This document shows, piece by piece, positions 14,581 through 21,981 of a DNA stretch of 33,499 nucleotides. Each line of letters begins with the position of its first letter. Within the stretch, counting starts at the first letter, position 1. Position numbers and translations under genes: made by a program. The DNA lies in assembly GCA_020350285.1 (NCBI GenBank), contig CP070708.1, positions 2,459,493 to 2,492,991 of the forward strand, given 5' to 3'. The notes below the pieces were generated by a model. That model did not search any database. It saw nothing but the letters and a program-made list of their open reading frames with translations, and was not told the DNA's origin. Source of the stretch: Anaerolineaceae bacterium. GTDB taxonomy: Bacteria; Chloroflexota; Anaerolineae; Anaerolineales; E44-bin32.

Positions 14581-15156
14581 CTATAGCCCCAAGACGTCTC
14601 CTGCCACTTTGGCGCCAAGTCCCAAGATCCCAAGGATTCCTCTTGTGATAAGCCAAACCACAACCCAGGCGATGACGCCCACGATGACGGTGATGATTGT
14701 TTCGACCCATTCTAGATCCAGGGCCTCTTTAGCTGCCATAAACCATGCGGCGACGAGAAGAACAACGCCCACGAGGATAGCAGGCCACGTCACGCAAGCC
14801 AGGAGCGGGAAGAAGCCGACCAATGCCCCGATGAAACCGACGATGTTCCAGACGGAGGCCAACCCCAAGGTTCGAACCATCTCATCGAAGGTCACCTCGG
14901 CGCTGAAAAGTGTTCGTCCCACCCAACTGATGACAGCAGCGGCTAAACCGAAACCGATAACCATAATGACAGTGCCCACAATAGCGCTGATTATCCAGGC
15001 AATGAAGTTGGGAGAAGCGTGAGTCCCGATTTGATTGAGAAATGTGACCACGGCTACAATCAGCCAAGCGGTGTTGGTGAATGAGGTGTCATGTTCTACT
15101 TCGGCATAGACGCCTTTGCGAAATGTGAATGCACCGATGATGCGTTCGGTGAGCAT
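14581..15156 (-). CDS. YIP1-family integral membrane protein
   Basis: This is a 191-residue protein from the ATG at 15156 with AGGAGG eight bases upstream. Five hydrophobic segments are visible (about 30-45, 50-80, 100-120, 122-145 and 155-185). The stretch FSAEVTFDEMVRTLGLASVWNIVGFIGALVG is the YIP1-type signature found in bacterial members. These bacterial proteins have no firm function; eukaryotic relatives act in membrane traffic. It stands alone, convergent with the GNAT-like gene, with family A palindromes between them. Confidence 0.8.
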   Translation of the reverse strand: MLTERIIGAFTFRKGVYAEVEHDTSFTNTAWLIVAVVTFLNQIGTHASPNFIAWIISAIVGTVIMVIGFGLAAAVISWVGRTLFSAEVTFDEMVRTLGLASVWNIVGFIGALVGFFPLLACVTWPAILVGVVLLVAAWFMAAKEALDLEWVETIITVIVGVIAWVVVWLITRGILGILGLGAKVAGDVLGL

Positions 15157-15339
15157 GATTGAACCCTCCTCTAAAGGATGTTAATAAGATAAAGGTAAAC
15201 GATGGATTGTTTCTCTTCCCGGTCTTGACCTCCTCTCATCCCTATCGGGAAGGGTCTAGCGTTGAAAACCCGGATTACCCTTTTGTTTGTGGGTCATTCA
15301 ATTAACGCTTTAACCCTCCATTGGTTGCGTGTTAGGGTG

Positions 15340-16341
15340 TTAAAACCCGACTTTCATCTTCATCCACCCGCTAGTGTTGTGGAAATCAGCAATAGCTGTC
15401 CCGGGAGGGACAATCTCGTCCAGTGTGCCGGCGGTCTCATCATCTAGGCTCTTCTCGAGTACATATATGGCGTCTTCCAGGTGGGCCTCGGTGCGGGGAC
15501 CGATGATCGGTGAGGTCACCGCCGGTTGATCTTTGACCCATAGCAGTGCCATTTGGGAAGAAGTCAACCCAAGATCACGGGCGACTTCGGCAACTTTCTG
15601 AGCTGCTTTGATGGCTTGTTGGGTCACTCTCTCAGCGGCCCAGGCTCCGATACGCGCTACTCGTGATCCTTCGGGTGCATCGTCGGGTTTATCATACCGA
15701 CCCGCGAGGATCCCCATTGCTAAAGGCGACCATGGGAGTAATCCGAGGTTGTAGCGTTTAGCCAAGGGCACCAGTTCGTTTTCGATCCGCCGATCGAGCA
15801 GGTTGTAAGGCGGCTGTTCGGTGACGTAGCGCGTGAGTCCGTAGCGTTCGCTGATTGCTAATGCCTCCATGACCATCCAAGTTGGGAAGGTGGAACAGCC
15901 GATATAGCGCACCTTCCCCTGGCGTACCAGATCATCCAGTGCGTGTAAGGTCTCATCCTGAGGGACATCGAATACTGGGCGATGGATCTGGTAGAGGTCG
16001 ATCCATTCGGTTTGGAGTCGATGGAGCGAGTCCTCAACAGCCTTCATGATATGACGCCGGGAGTTGCCGCGATCATTGGGATCATCCGATTGTGGAAAGT
16101 GTAACTTGGTGGCGAGGATGACCTTTTCGCGGCGTCCATCTGTGAGCGCTTTGCCCACCACACGCTCGCTCTCGCCTTGGACATATATGTTGGCAGTGTC
16201 GAGGAAATTGATTCCGGCATCAAGCGCTTGGTGAATGATGCGTATAGATTCGGGTTCGGGTGTTGGACCGCCGAAGTTCATCGCCCCCAGGCACAGTGGT
16301 GATACACGAACTCCGGTACGGCCAAGAATACGGTACTCCAT
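15340..16341 (-). CDS. Aldo/keto reductase
   Basis: This is a 333-residue protein of usual family length. The ATG at 16341 has AGGGG seven bases upstream. The catalytic tetrad is visible: Asp48 in FLDTANIY, Tyr53, Lys79 in ATKLHF and His120 in YQIHRP. The NADP-binding end reads SPIIGPRTEAHLEDAI, and QPPYNLLDRRIE and LLPWSPLAMGILAGRY are typical of the AKR11/12-like soluble reductases. Expected reaction is NADPH-dependent reduction of an aldehyde or ketone in the cytoplasm; the substrate is not predictable. It is a single-gene unit with its own promoter (16375-16404). Confidence 0.95.
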   Translation of the reverse strand: MEYRILGRTGVRVSPLCLGAMNFGGPTPEPESIRIIHQALDAGINFLDTANIYVQGESERVVGKALTDGRREKVILATKLHFPQSDDPNDRGNSRRHIMKAVEDSLHRLQTEWIDLYQIHRPVFDVPQDETLHALDDLVRQGKVRYIGCSTFPTWMVMEALAISERYGLTRYVTEQPPYNLLDRRIENELVPLAKRYNLGLLPWSPLAMGILAGRYDKPDDAPEGSRVARIGAWAAERVTQQAIKAAQKVAEVARDLGLTSSQMALLWVKDQPAVTSPIIGPRTEAHLEDAIYVLEKSLDDETAGTLDEIVPPGTAIADFHNTSGWMKMKVGF

Positions 16342-16374
16342 GATGGCCCCTTTCTCATAGGTTTGGTTGTCCTA

Positions 16375-16404
16375 AGGATACTAGGCTCAGGTGGGGCAAG
16401 TCAA
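16375..16404 (-). promoter_or_regulatory. Candidate promoter of the aldo/keto reductase gene
   Basis: TTGACT (-35, 16399-16404) and TATCCT (-10, 16375-16380) are separated by 18 bases on the minus strand. The start would be near 16368, about 26 bases before the ATG. Confidence 0.5.
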
Positions 16405-16467
16405 CGCCAACCAACGATCTTGTTCGCGACTAGGGCGCTTTAGTGCCTTTATTAGAGTACGTGATAG

Positions 16468-16502
16468 ATGTGTAGGGGCGGGGTTACCCCGCCCCTACAC
16501 AT
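16468..16502. repeat. Repeat family A, copy 3: 35-bp palindrome at the ABC permease 3' end
   Basis: The same core palindrome as copy 1 is extended by AT/AT at each end. It ends three bases from the stop codon of the ABC permease (16506). The flanks AGATGTGTAGG are shared with copy 4 at 19028. It may protect or end the mRNA, but no U-tract follows. Confidence 0.85.
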
Positions 16503-16505
16503 CAA

Positions 16506-17249
16506 TTAATCAAGAATCAGTCGGGTCCGCTGGAACCGGCGAATACCCAAGATGAGTAAAACGATATCCACAATGGCCAATGCTATCAGAAGGCCTATCG
16601 CGAAGTGCGTTGGGTTAATACCTGCTAACCAACGCAGCAATTGCTGACGCGTGCTTTCGGGTAGTGCATTGGCTAATGCGGGCAGGCCAAAACCGATAGC
16701 CATAAAGAGCACCCACATAGGCACGACCAGCATCTGTTGTGCTTCACGTACGCTGCTGGCACGCAGAGAGATAAAAACGCCCACTCCGGCGATCAGGAGC
16801 CCAGTCAAAATTGAGCCCACTAAGCCAAACAGAAACACAGAAGATGGATAGAGATAAATGCCGGGGCTGTCCTTTACGAGGTTGATGCCGATGAGACTGG
16901 TGATCATGGAAAGGATCGTGAATGCCCAGGCGTAGATCAGCGCCGATATCACCTTTCCTAGGAAGATGGACCGATCTGGCAGACGGGTTGCCAGCAGCGT
17001 CTCAAGCGTTTTTCGCTCTCGCTCCCCGGCGAAGCTGTCGGCGACAACCCCGCTGGCGGAGAACAGCGGTATCATCGAAAAGAAAACCGCCGGCATCGTG
17101 CCTTCCATCCACACTTCCTTCTGACTTAATGGGAAGAAGCCGAACACACCAGCCAGGATTGCGATCTGAATCAGAAAGCCCCGCCGACCTCCTCGGGCGC
17201 CGATCAATTCTTTTAAACCCTTTTTGCACACGATCCAGATATCCCTCAT
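16506..17249 (-). CDS. ABC-2-type transporter permease
   Basis: This is a 247-residue membrane protein with six hydrophobic segments. After the first is the permease signature SFAGERERKTLETLLATRLPDRSIFLGK, diagnostic of NatB-like ABC-2 permeases; this loop contacts the ATPase. The ATG at 17249 overlaps the stop of the ATPase gene by four bases (ATGA), so the two are translationally coupled. The substrate is unknown. It is last in the XRE-membrane protein-ATPase-permease operon and is followed directly by a family A palindrome. Confidence 0.92.
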   Translation of the reverse strand: MRDIWIVCKKGLKELIGARGGRRGFLIQIAILAGVFGFFPLSQKEVWMEGTMPAVFFSMIPLFSASGVVADSFAGERERKTLETLLATRLPDRSIFLGKVISALIYAWAFTILSMITSLIGINLVKDSPGIYLYPSSVFLFGLVGSILTGLLIAGVGVFISLRASSVREAQQMLVVPMWVLFMAIGFGLPALANALPESTRQQLLRWLAGINPTHFAIGLLIALAIVDIVLLILGIRRFQRTRLILD

Positions 17250-18181
17250 TCCGATTGCTCCCCCATCAAGGTGATGAACGCTTCCTCTAAACTTGCGCCG
17301 ACTTTGTGGACCTCTTCAACCTGAGCGCCACGACTCACCAGGAGGTGAACCAGCTCTGCAGTTTCACCCTGCTCCTTCAAACGGATGGTCAGCCCATCTT
17401 CGGAGCGAATAACCTCCACCACTTGTGGAACTTCCCCTACTTCCGCAAGTATCTCAGGGGTGAAGCCAGAGCCAATCACTTTAACGATGGGCTGCCGAGC
17501 CTGGGCTCCGATCTCATCCGGTCGTCCCTCGACCACCAATTGACCCTTGTGGATCACGCCGACCCGATCACAAATCTTTTCCGCTTCCGCCATGTTGTGG
17601 GTGGTTAAAAAGACGGTAACCCCTTCCTGATGGACCAATGAAGTAAGATCGTCTCGTAAGGCCACGGCGCTGAGGGCATCGAGGCCAGTGGTGGGTTCAT
17701 CCAGAAAGAGCAGCGTGGGTTGGTGGAGAAGTGCTCTGGCTAACGCTAGCTTCTTTTTCATCCCTCTGGAAAACTTCCCTGCCTGCTCCGACCTGCGATC
17801 CCATAGATCGAGATGCTCCATCAGATGGCGAATTCGATCACGACGATCAGGGGTTGGCAAGTGGTTAATCTCGCCAAAGAAGTCTAAATTGTCATACGCT
17901 GTCAGACGCTCATATAACCCATCGTTCTCCAAAAGGGCGCCTACACGCTCACGTATTCGGTCAGCTTCTGTCTGAACATCAAAACCCAGCACTTCGCCGC
18001 GTCCATTGTCAGGTTCCAACAGGCCAAGAAGTAGTCGGATCGTGGTAGTTTTGCCTGCCCCGTTCGGTCCTAAGAAGCCAAAAATGATTCCCGTTGGGAT
18101 TTCCAACGAAAGGCTATCGACCGCGCGCACTGTGGGAAAATCGCGAGTGAGATCTTCCGTTCGAATGGCTATGCTACTCAT
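17246..18181 (-). CDS. ABC transporter ATP-binding protein
   Basis: This is a 311-residue protein. Walker A is GPNGAGKTT at residues 38-46, the signature is FSRGMKKKLALARAL, Walker B with its catalytic Glu is LLFLDEPTTGLD, and the switch His is in TTHNMAEAE. The ~90-residue C-terminal extension with VKVIGSGFTPEILAEVGEV is like that of NatA/CcmA-type exporters. It energises the ABC-2 permease at 17249-16506. The start lies 16 bases after the membrane-protein gene, with only a weak ribosome site (GGATGAT), consistent with coupling to the gene before it. Confidence 0.96.
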   Translation of the reverse strand: MSSIAIRTEDLTRDFPTVRAVDSLSLEIPTGIIFGFLGPNGAGKTTTIRLLLGLLEPDNGRGEVLGFDVQTEADRIRERVGALLENDGLYERLTAYDNLDFFGEINHLPTPDRRDRIRHLMEHLDLWDRRSEQAGKFSRGMKKKLALARALLHQPTLLFLDEPTTGLDALSAVALRDDLTSLVHQEGVTVFLTTHNMAEAEKICDRVGVIHKGQLVVEGRPDEIGAQARQPIVKVIGSGFTPEILAEVGEVPQVVEVIRSEDGLTIRLKEQGETAELVHLLVSRGAQVEEVHKVGASLEEAFITLMGEQSE

Positions 18182-18197
18182 CGGAAATCATCCACAG

Positions 18198-18584
18198 CTA
18201 AGCTCTTCGCAACCAAAGGTCGGAAACGAGATAGGTCAGCGCGCCGAGGAATAAAACGAGACCGAGCGCATGGATGGGCACATTCCCAGGGTTGATGGTG
18301 CCGAAATAAACGACTAACGCCGCCACAAGGGAGATCGTGACCGCGAAGGCGTTGCGGCTTGCCATCCCAATGATCGATTGTGCCCGTTCGTCTCGCCCTA
18401 ACGCTGTCACACCGCGTTCCGGGTCTACAACGTAACGTCCACTTACCGGAGCCCATAAGAAAAGGGCAAAGGCGGCCGCACCCACAAGGGCGGCAGTCCA
18501 CCAGGGAGATCCGGTCAACGCGAAGAGCCCACCAAGTGCTGCTGAGATGAGCGCCCGACTAAGGTAATAGCTCATTCCACTCAT
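18198..18584 (-). CDS. Four-TM membrane protein (DUF2178-like)
   Basis: This is a 128-residue protein. Hydrophobic segments lie at about 8-24, 28-45, 76-95 and 103-120. The central loop GVTALGRDERAQSIIGMASRNAFAVTIS, with a conserved DERAQ-Ix-x-A-x-R-xAF pattern, resembles DUF2178-type proteins that usually travel with small XRE regulators. The ATG at 18584 overlaps the regulator's stop by four bases. Its role is unknown; the setting suggests an accessory of the ABC exporter or a sensor partner of the regulator. Confidence 0.75.
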   Translation of the reverse strand: MSGMSYYLSRALISAALGGLFALTGSPWWTAALVGAAAFALFLWAPVSGRYVVDPERGVTALGRDERAQSIIGMASRNAFAVTISLVAALVVYFGTINPGNVPIHALGLVLFLGALTYLVSDLWLRRA

Positions 18585-18799
18585 GTCTTCAATCCTTCAT
18601 TTTTATCGAGCCAGAATAGCTTTTCGATTGGAGCCTGCAGAGAGTGCGCAAGCTCCAATGCCAGTTTCACGGACGGTGTGTAGCCACCTTTTTCGATGGC
18701 GATGATCGTTTGTCGGGTGACCCCGACCATCTTGGCCAGAGCTTCCTGGGTTAGATCGCGTTCCAACCGATATTCTCGCAGATGATTGTGAAGCTCCAT
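18581..18799 (-). CDS. Small XRE-family transcriptional regulator
   Basis: This is a 72-residue helix-turn-helix protein. The domain is seen in LREYRLERDLTQEALAKMVGVTRQTIIAIEKGGYTPSVKLALELAHSL, ending IEKLFWLD. The ATG at 18799 is chosen because GAGGG lies five bases upstream; an ATG at 18811 would place the start inside an operator. It probably represses its own operon through the two palindromes at 18811-18866. Such small regulators commonly control adjacent membrane-protein and ABC genes. The signal it responds to is unknown. Confidence 0.92.
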   Translation of the reverse strand: MELHNHLREYRLERDLTQEALAKMVGVTRQTIIAIEKGGYTPSVKLALELAHSLQAPIEKLFWLDKNEGLKT

Positions 18800-18810
18800 C
18801 ATGTCCCTCA

Positions 18811-18866
18811 TGTAAAGTCAACTTTACATTATCATACAACAAGACCGATGTCAAGTTAACTTTACA
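18811..18866 (-). promoter_or_regulatory. Promoter and paired operators of the XRE-ABC operon
   Basis: A perfect -35 TTGACA (18849-18854) and GATAAT (18828-18833) are spaced by 15 bases on the minus strand. Two copies of one palindrome overlay them: TGTAAAGTCAACTTTACA (18811-18828, perfect arms) and TGTCAAGTTAACTTTACA (18849-18866, one arm mismatch). One covers the -35 box and the other lies just downstream of the -10. They are 38 bp apart. The layout is what an autorepressor needs. Confidence 0.8.
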
Positions 18867-19027
18867 TTGCGTATTGTTCTTGAGGGCTTTGGGTAGATTT
18901 ACAACGCCTTTGTATTGAACGGATGACATTGAAGTTCGTGGGGCAAGCACAGCAATCGCCGATCTGTGATCCGCGAACCTAACTCGGTTTTTCGCCAGGA
19001 TCGTACCTTCAGAGGCTACGTGGACAG

Positions 19028-19062
19028 ATGTGTAGGGGCGGGGTTACCCCGCCCCTACACAT
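19028..19062. repeat. Repeat family A, copy 4
   Basis: It is identical to copy 3 across the 35-bp palindrome and shares the flank AGATGTG. It lies in the 370-base gap between the XRE gene and the LuxR-type gene, which otherwise holds the XRE promoter and two more degenerate copies and no visible gene. Confidence 0.85.
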
Positions 19063-19104
19063 TGGGATGGTCCTGAGGGGATGTACTCAAAACCCATTAA
19101 CCAT

Positions 19105-19132
19105 GTAGGAGTTGTTCGCGAACCGCCCCTAC
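19105..19132. repeat. Repeat family A, copy 5 (degenerate)
   Basis: GTAGGAGTTGTTC and GAACCGCCCCTAC can still pair with several mismatches or G-U pairs. It resembles copy 2 (inner GTTC/GAAC) more than copies 1, 3 and 4. Confidence 0.6.
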
Positions 19133-19147
19133 ACAACTTTGGTAGAT

Positions 19148-19176
19148 GTGATGGGGCGGGACAACCTTGCCTCTAC
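19148..19176. repeat. Repeat family A, copy 6 (degenerate) supplying a stop codon
   Basis: GTGATGGGGCGGG and CCTTGCCTCTAC are the worn arms of a family A palindrome. The TAG stop of the LuxR-type gene (19175-19173) is the TAG of the outer GTAGAGG arm, so the gene ends within the repeat. Confidence 0.5.
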
Positions 19177-19607
19177 TGCGAGTGGGATTCTACCTCCCAC
19201 CAGCGGACGCCCAGGTCGAGCAGCAGCAACCGCAGGTCCGCCTTGCTGTGCAAGGTAAATTTCTCCAGCACGCGCCGCACGTGCGTCTTGACCGTCTCGG
19301 GGGAGATGATCAACGTCTCGGCGATTTGCTGGTTGGTATAGCCGCGGGCCGTTAGCCGAGCCACCTCCTGCTCGCGCGGGGTGAGGAACGCCAGGGCGGC
19401 CTCGGCGCGCGCCCGCAGCATTTCCCTCTCCAACCCACGAGAGAGCAAGTCGGCAGCCAGCCTCTCCGGCGACTGGGCTCGGGCGCGCGCCGCCAGTCGC
19501 AGTTGAGCAGCGAGCTCATGATCGAGCTCGAAGGTCAACCGTCCGTTGGTCGAGGATGGGCCCTCCGACCGAACGCTTTCAGGACGGAACCAGCGACGGA
19601 ACCACAC
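19173..19607 (-). CDS. LuxR-type HTH regulator with an N-terminal ribbon-helix-helix-like region
   Basis: This is a 144-residue protein. The start is GTG at 19607 with AGGAGG five bases upstream. Residues 23-60 (GRLTFELDHELAAQLRLAARARAQSPERLAADLLSRGLERE) have the strand-helix-helix pattern of ribbon-helix-helix proteins. Residues ~70-135 are a LuxR/GerE DNA-binding domain: LTPREQEVARLTARGYTNQQIAETLIISPETVKTHVRRVLEKFTLHSKADL. No receiver domain is present, so it is not a normal response regulator. It is driven by a perfect consensus promoter holding a perfect SOS-type palindrome (19770-19798). Its targets are unknown. An approximately 155-base leader precedes it. Confidence 0.85.
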   Translation of the reverse strand: MWFRRWFRPESVRSEGPSSTNGRLTFELDHELAAQLRLAARARAQSPERLAADLLSRGLEREMLRARAEAALAFLTPREQEVARLTARGYTNQQIAETLIISPETVKTHVRRVLEKFTLHSKADLRLLLLDLGVRWWEVESHSQ

Positions 19608-19769
19608 CGAGACCTCCTAGGATCACATCTCATCACGTGGTGTGTATTGTGGGCGAGATCCAGTGATGTGCACCACGGTCTGAGCGGGAGTCCCTCCCTG
19701 AAGTTGGGTGAGCCGGCGGCAAGTGCGTTGGCCCGCGCCGTGCAGTGCATACCAGCCACCGGTGTCTCT

Positions 19770-19798
19770 ATTATATAGAACATATGTTCTGTTGTCAA
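19770..19798 (-). promoter_or_regulatory. Perfect consensus promoter containing a perfect GAAC-N4-GTTC palindrome
   Basis: On the minus strand TTGACA (19793-19798) and TATAAT (19770-19775) are separated by exactly 17 bases. The spacer is ACAGAACATATGTTCTA, which includes the 14-bp perfect palindrome AGAACATATGTTCT (19777-19790). This is the LexA (SOS) box form known from Gram-positive bacteria. A repressor here would block polymerase entry completely. The LuxR-type gene begins ~155 bases downstream. Confidence 0.8.
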
Positions 19799-19889
19799 AT
19801 AGATCATCGGATGGATGCGCCTCAGCGCGGAATGAGAACGGGTTTATGAGGGGCTTTCCTGCATACCTGCCCCTTTCAACCTGGCGTGA

Positions 19890-19918
19890 TGGACCTGAGG
19901 CTCAATCCCTGTTACACT
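19890..19918 (+). promoter_or_regulatory. Weak candidate promoter of the Gmad2 lipoprotein gene
   Basis: TGGACC (-35, 19890-19895) and TACACT (-10, 19913-19918) are spaced by 17 bases, each matching four of six. The start would lie near 19925, about 17 bases before the ATG and just ahead of the Shine-Dalgarno. Confidence 0.35.
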
Positions 19919-19941
19919 CCCCATCCAGAGGAGAGGCCCAG

Positions 19942-20772
19942 ATGAAAACTGCCAAGATGATGACCTGTGCTCTGCTCGTCTTGCTTGCGGCCTGCAACTT
20001 TCCCTCCCCAGGGCAGCAGAGTCCTACACCTACCGACTCACCGCCACCACCTCCACCACAGGCCAGCGCGACGGCACCTCTGGCGACCTCGAGCCCGACG
20101 CCCCGAGCGGAACCCGAGGAGGCGATCCTGATCCTCGAGCCCGGGCCAGGTTCGCGCTTGAGCAGCCCCGTCCACGTCGCGGGGATCGCCGATCCAACCT
20201 TTGAGCAGACGCTCATCGTGCGCATCGTGCTTGATGATGGGTCCGAGCTCACGATCCATCCCCTCACCATCGCGGCGGACATCGGCCAGCGTGGTCCCTT
20301 TGAAGGCGATGTGCACTTCACCGTGAGCGGGGAGCGCAGCGCCCTGATTCAGGTCTATGATCAAAGTGCGCGTGATGGAGGGATCGTCCATCTTGCCTCT
20401 GTGGGGGTGCTCCTGCTTGCCGAGGGTCCGGAGGAAATCGTATCTTTTGATCCTCATCCGGAGGCGATCGTGATCGACCAGCCCGAATTTGGTGCGACGG
20501 TCAGCGGCGGTGTTGTCCATGTCGAGGGCTTCGGTTTGGCCAGTTTTGAGGGGACTCTCATCATTGAGGTCCATGATGCAGAAGGGAACGTCGTCGGTTC
20601 GCAACCGATCATCGTGCAAGCCCCCGACTGGGGGTTCCCAGGTCCGTTCAGCGCCGATGTTCCCTATGAAGTGGCCGTGGAAGGACCGGGGAGGATCGTC
20701 GTCATCGATCCGTTGCCCGTCTTTGATGGTTTGGGGCACATCTCCAGCGTCGAGATCACTTTGGCGCCGTGA
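19942..20772 (+). CDS. Lipoprotein with two Gmad2 (immunoglobulin-like) domains
   Basis: This is a 276-residue protein from the ATG at 19942, with GAGGAG nine bases upstream. The signal peptide ends in the lipobox LAAC (Cys ~19). A Pro/Ser/Thr linker with six consecutive Pro runs to residue ~55. Two tandem domains follow (about 60-165 and 175-276). Each has the Gmad2 pattern: SPVHVAGIADPTFEQTLIVRI and GVVHVEGFGLASFEGTLIIEV, then GxxGPFxxDVxFxVxGE and a closing strand. Gmad2 domains are beta-sandwich modules found in spore-germination and other surface proteins. Here the likely role is extracellular binding at the cell surface. It lies 31 bases upstream of the triple-repeat membrane-protein gene. 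Confidence 0.88.
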   Translation: MKTAKMMTCALLVLLAACNFPSPGQQSPTPTDSPPPPPPQASATAPLATSSPTPRAEPEEAILILEPGPGSRLSSPVHVAGIADPTFEQTLIVRIVLDDGSELTIHPLTIAADIGQRGPFEGDVHFTVSGERSALIQVYDQSARDGGIVHLASVGVLLLAEGPEEIVSFDPHPEAIVIDQPEFGATVSGGVVHVEGFGLASFEGTLIIEVHDAEGNVVGSQPIIVQAPDWGFPGPFSADVPYEVAVEGPGRIVVIDPLPVFDGLGHISSVEITLAP

Positions 20773-20803
20773 GCATCCAGATCCAGCGAATTGCGGTGTG
20801 CTA

Positions 20804-21805
20804 ATGGCTGAACTGAAGGACCTATCCAATTCTCAAAACACGGAAGATGATTCAGATCGCTGGCCCAAGACGCGCTTCGTGGCGACCTTGGTGTTGATCC
20901 CGAGTGTACCGTTGCTATTGCTTTCTGTAGTAGCTCTGGCCCTGTTCTATATTTCCCCGAATCGATTTGGTGATCTGATATCTCGTTTACCTGGCGAGGC
21001 TTTTGTCCGCATGGCGTTGGTATTTGCTCCAGCAACCTTGCTCGCCGTGGTGGTGCTGGCTCTGCTCTATGCCTTTGATCGTCCTGCAAAGAGAGTCGTT
21101 CGTGCAGAACTGGACCATGGGGCGGATGTCCCTATTACCTTTGGGAAAGAGCGTGGTGCGGTTCCTTACGCCCAATGGCTCGCGAGATTGTCCTTGGCTC
21201 CCACGGTTTTGGCGTTGTTGGCATCTACAGGCCTCTGGGCGCTGTCTTTCATCTCTCCCTCCCGGTTTGACCGCTTAATGACCCCATTGCCTGGTGATCG
21301 TTATCTACGGCCATTGGTCTCGTGGGCGCCGATCGGTTTATTCATCATTGTGCTTGTGGGGATCTACCTCGCGTTTGACGGGCGGTCCTTCACACGTGAC
21401 GTTGCCCGTTCATCGCGCCCATTGAGCTTAGCTGTCGCCATCGTGTTGGTCTCTGCTGCGCCCCTTCTGTCCTTCACCTTGGCCGCGCTTGGACTGTACT
21501 TCCTCTCACCACCGCGCTTCGAGCAAGTGCTCGCTCGATTGCCCTACGAGGAGTTTACCAGGCTGGTAGTGACTTTTGCGCCGGCGGCATTGTTAGCCCT
21601 CGTTCTACTTGCCATTCTTTACCTACAGAAGCAGCGTATCGGATCCGCCCAGTCGGTGGAGGTTAACACAGCCCGCCAGATAGATATTGGTGTCCAGGAG
21701 TTTCGATCAACGATCGCCGTATGGGTGCTTGTGGGGGGGTTGATCCTGACAGCTGTTGTGGGGTTGGGGCTGCTGTGCGTTGTGATCTACTTAATCGTAA
21801 GGTAA
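20804..21805 (+). CDS. Membrane protein made of three internal repeats
   Basis: This is a 333-residue protein from the ATG at 20804. The ribosome site is poor, which fits coupling to the lipoprotein gene 31 bases upstream. Seven hydrophobic segments are visible. The first six form three repeat units at about residues 24-92, 125-192 and 207-276. Each unit has a TM helix, then SPxRFxxL (Ser51, Ser151, Ser235), xLP (61-63, 161-163, 245-247), a conserved Arg, APxxLxxxVLL and a second TM helix ending in a Tyr, e.g. LLYAFD, IYLAFD, LYLQK. A last lone TM helix closes the protein. I recognise no family. Possible roles include a transporter or a membrane scaffold; none is supported directly. Confidence 0.82.
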   Translation: MAELKDLSNSQNTEDDSDRWPKTRFVATLVLIPSVPLLLLSVVALALFYISPNRFGDLISRLPGEAFVRMALVFAPATLLAVVVLALLYAFDRPAKRVVRAELDHGADVPITFGKERGAVPYAQWLARLSLAPTVLALLASTGLWALSFISPSRFDRLMTPLPGDRYLRPLVSWAPIGLFIIVLVGIYLAFDGRSFTRDVARSSRPLSLAVAIVLVSAAPLLSFTLAALGLYFLSPPRFEQVLARLPYEEFTRLVVTFAPAALLALVLLAILYLQKQRIGSAQSVEVNTARQIDIGVQEFRSTIAVWVLVGGLILTAVVGLGLLCVVIYLIVR

Positions 21806-21924
21806 GCAGATCGTGCTTACGTGAATATACTCGAAATACTCCCTCGTAGCCCTATCGCTTGTGACATCTTATGTATGCTAAGGTGCACCTGCAACCCGTG
21901 GAATCGCAGTCATCGGAATACTTG

Positions 21925-21953
21925 TTGAAAAAGGCGAATAAATAATTTAGGAT
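21925..21953 (+). promoter_or_regulatory. Candidate promoter of the Vps62-PrsW gene
   Basis: TTGAAA (21925-21930, five of six) and TAGGAT (21948-21953, four of six) are spaced by 17 bases in an A+T-rich stretch. The start would be near 21960, leaving a 140-base leader. Confidence 0.5.
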
Positions 21954-21981
21954 AGAAGTAAGTCAATAGCTCCCAAATCCA

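Noticed and set aside
19535..19807. Open frame of 90 codons ahead of the LuxR-type gene
   Set aside because: It begins upstream of the promoter boxes, overlaps the regulator's start and has no Shine-Dalgarno. The region is better read as the leader.
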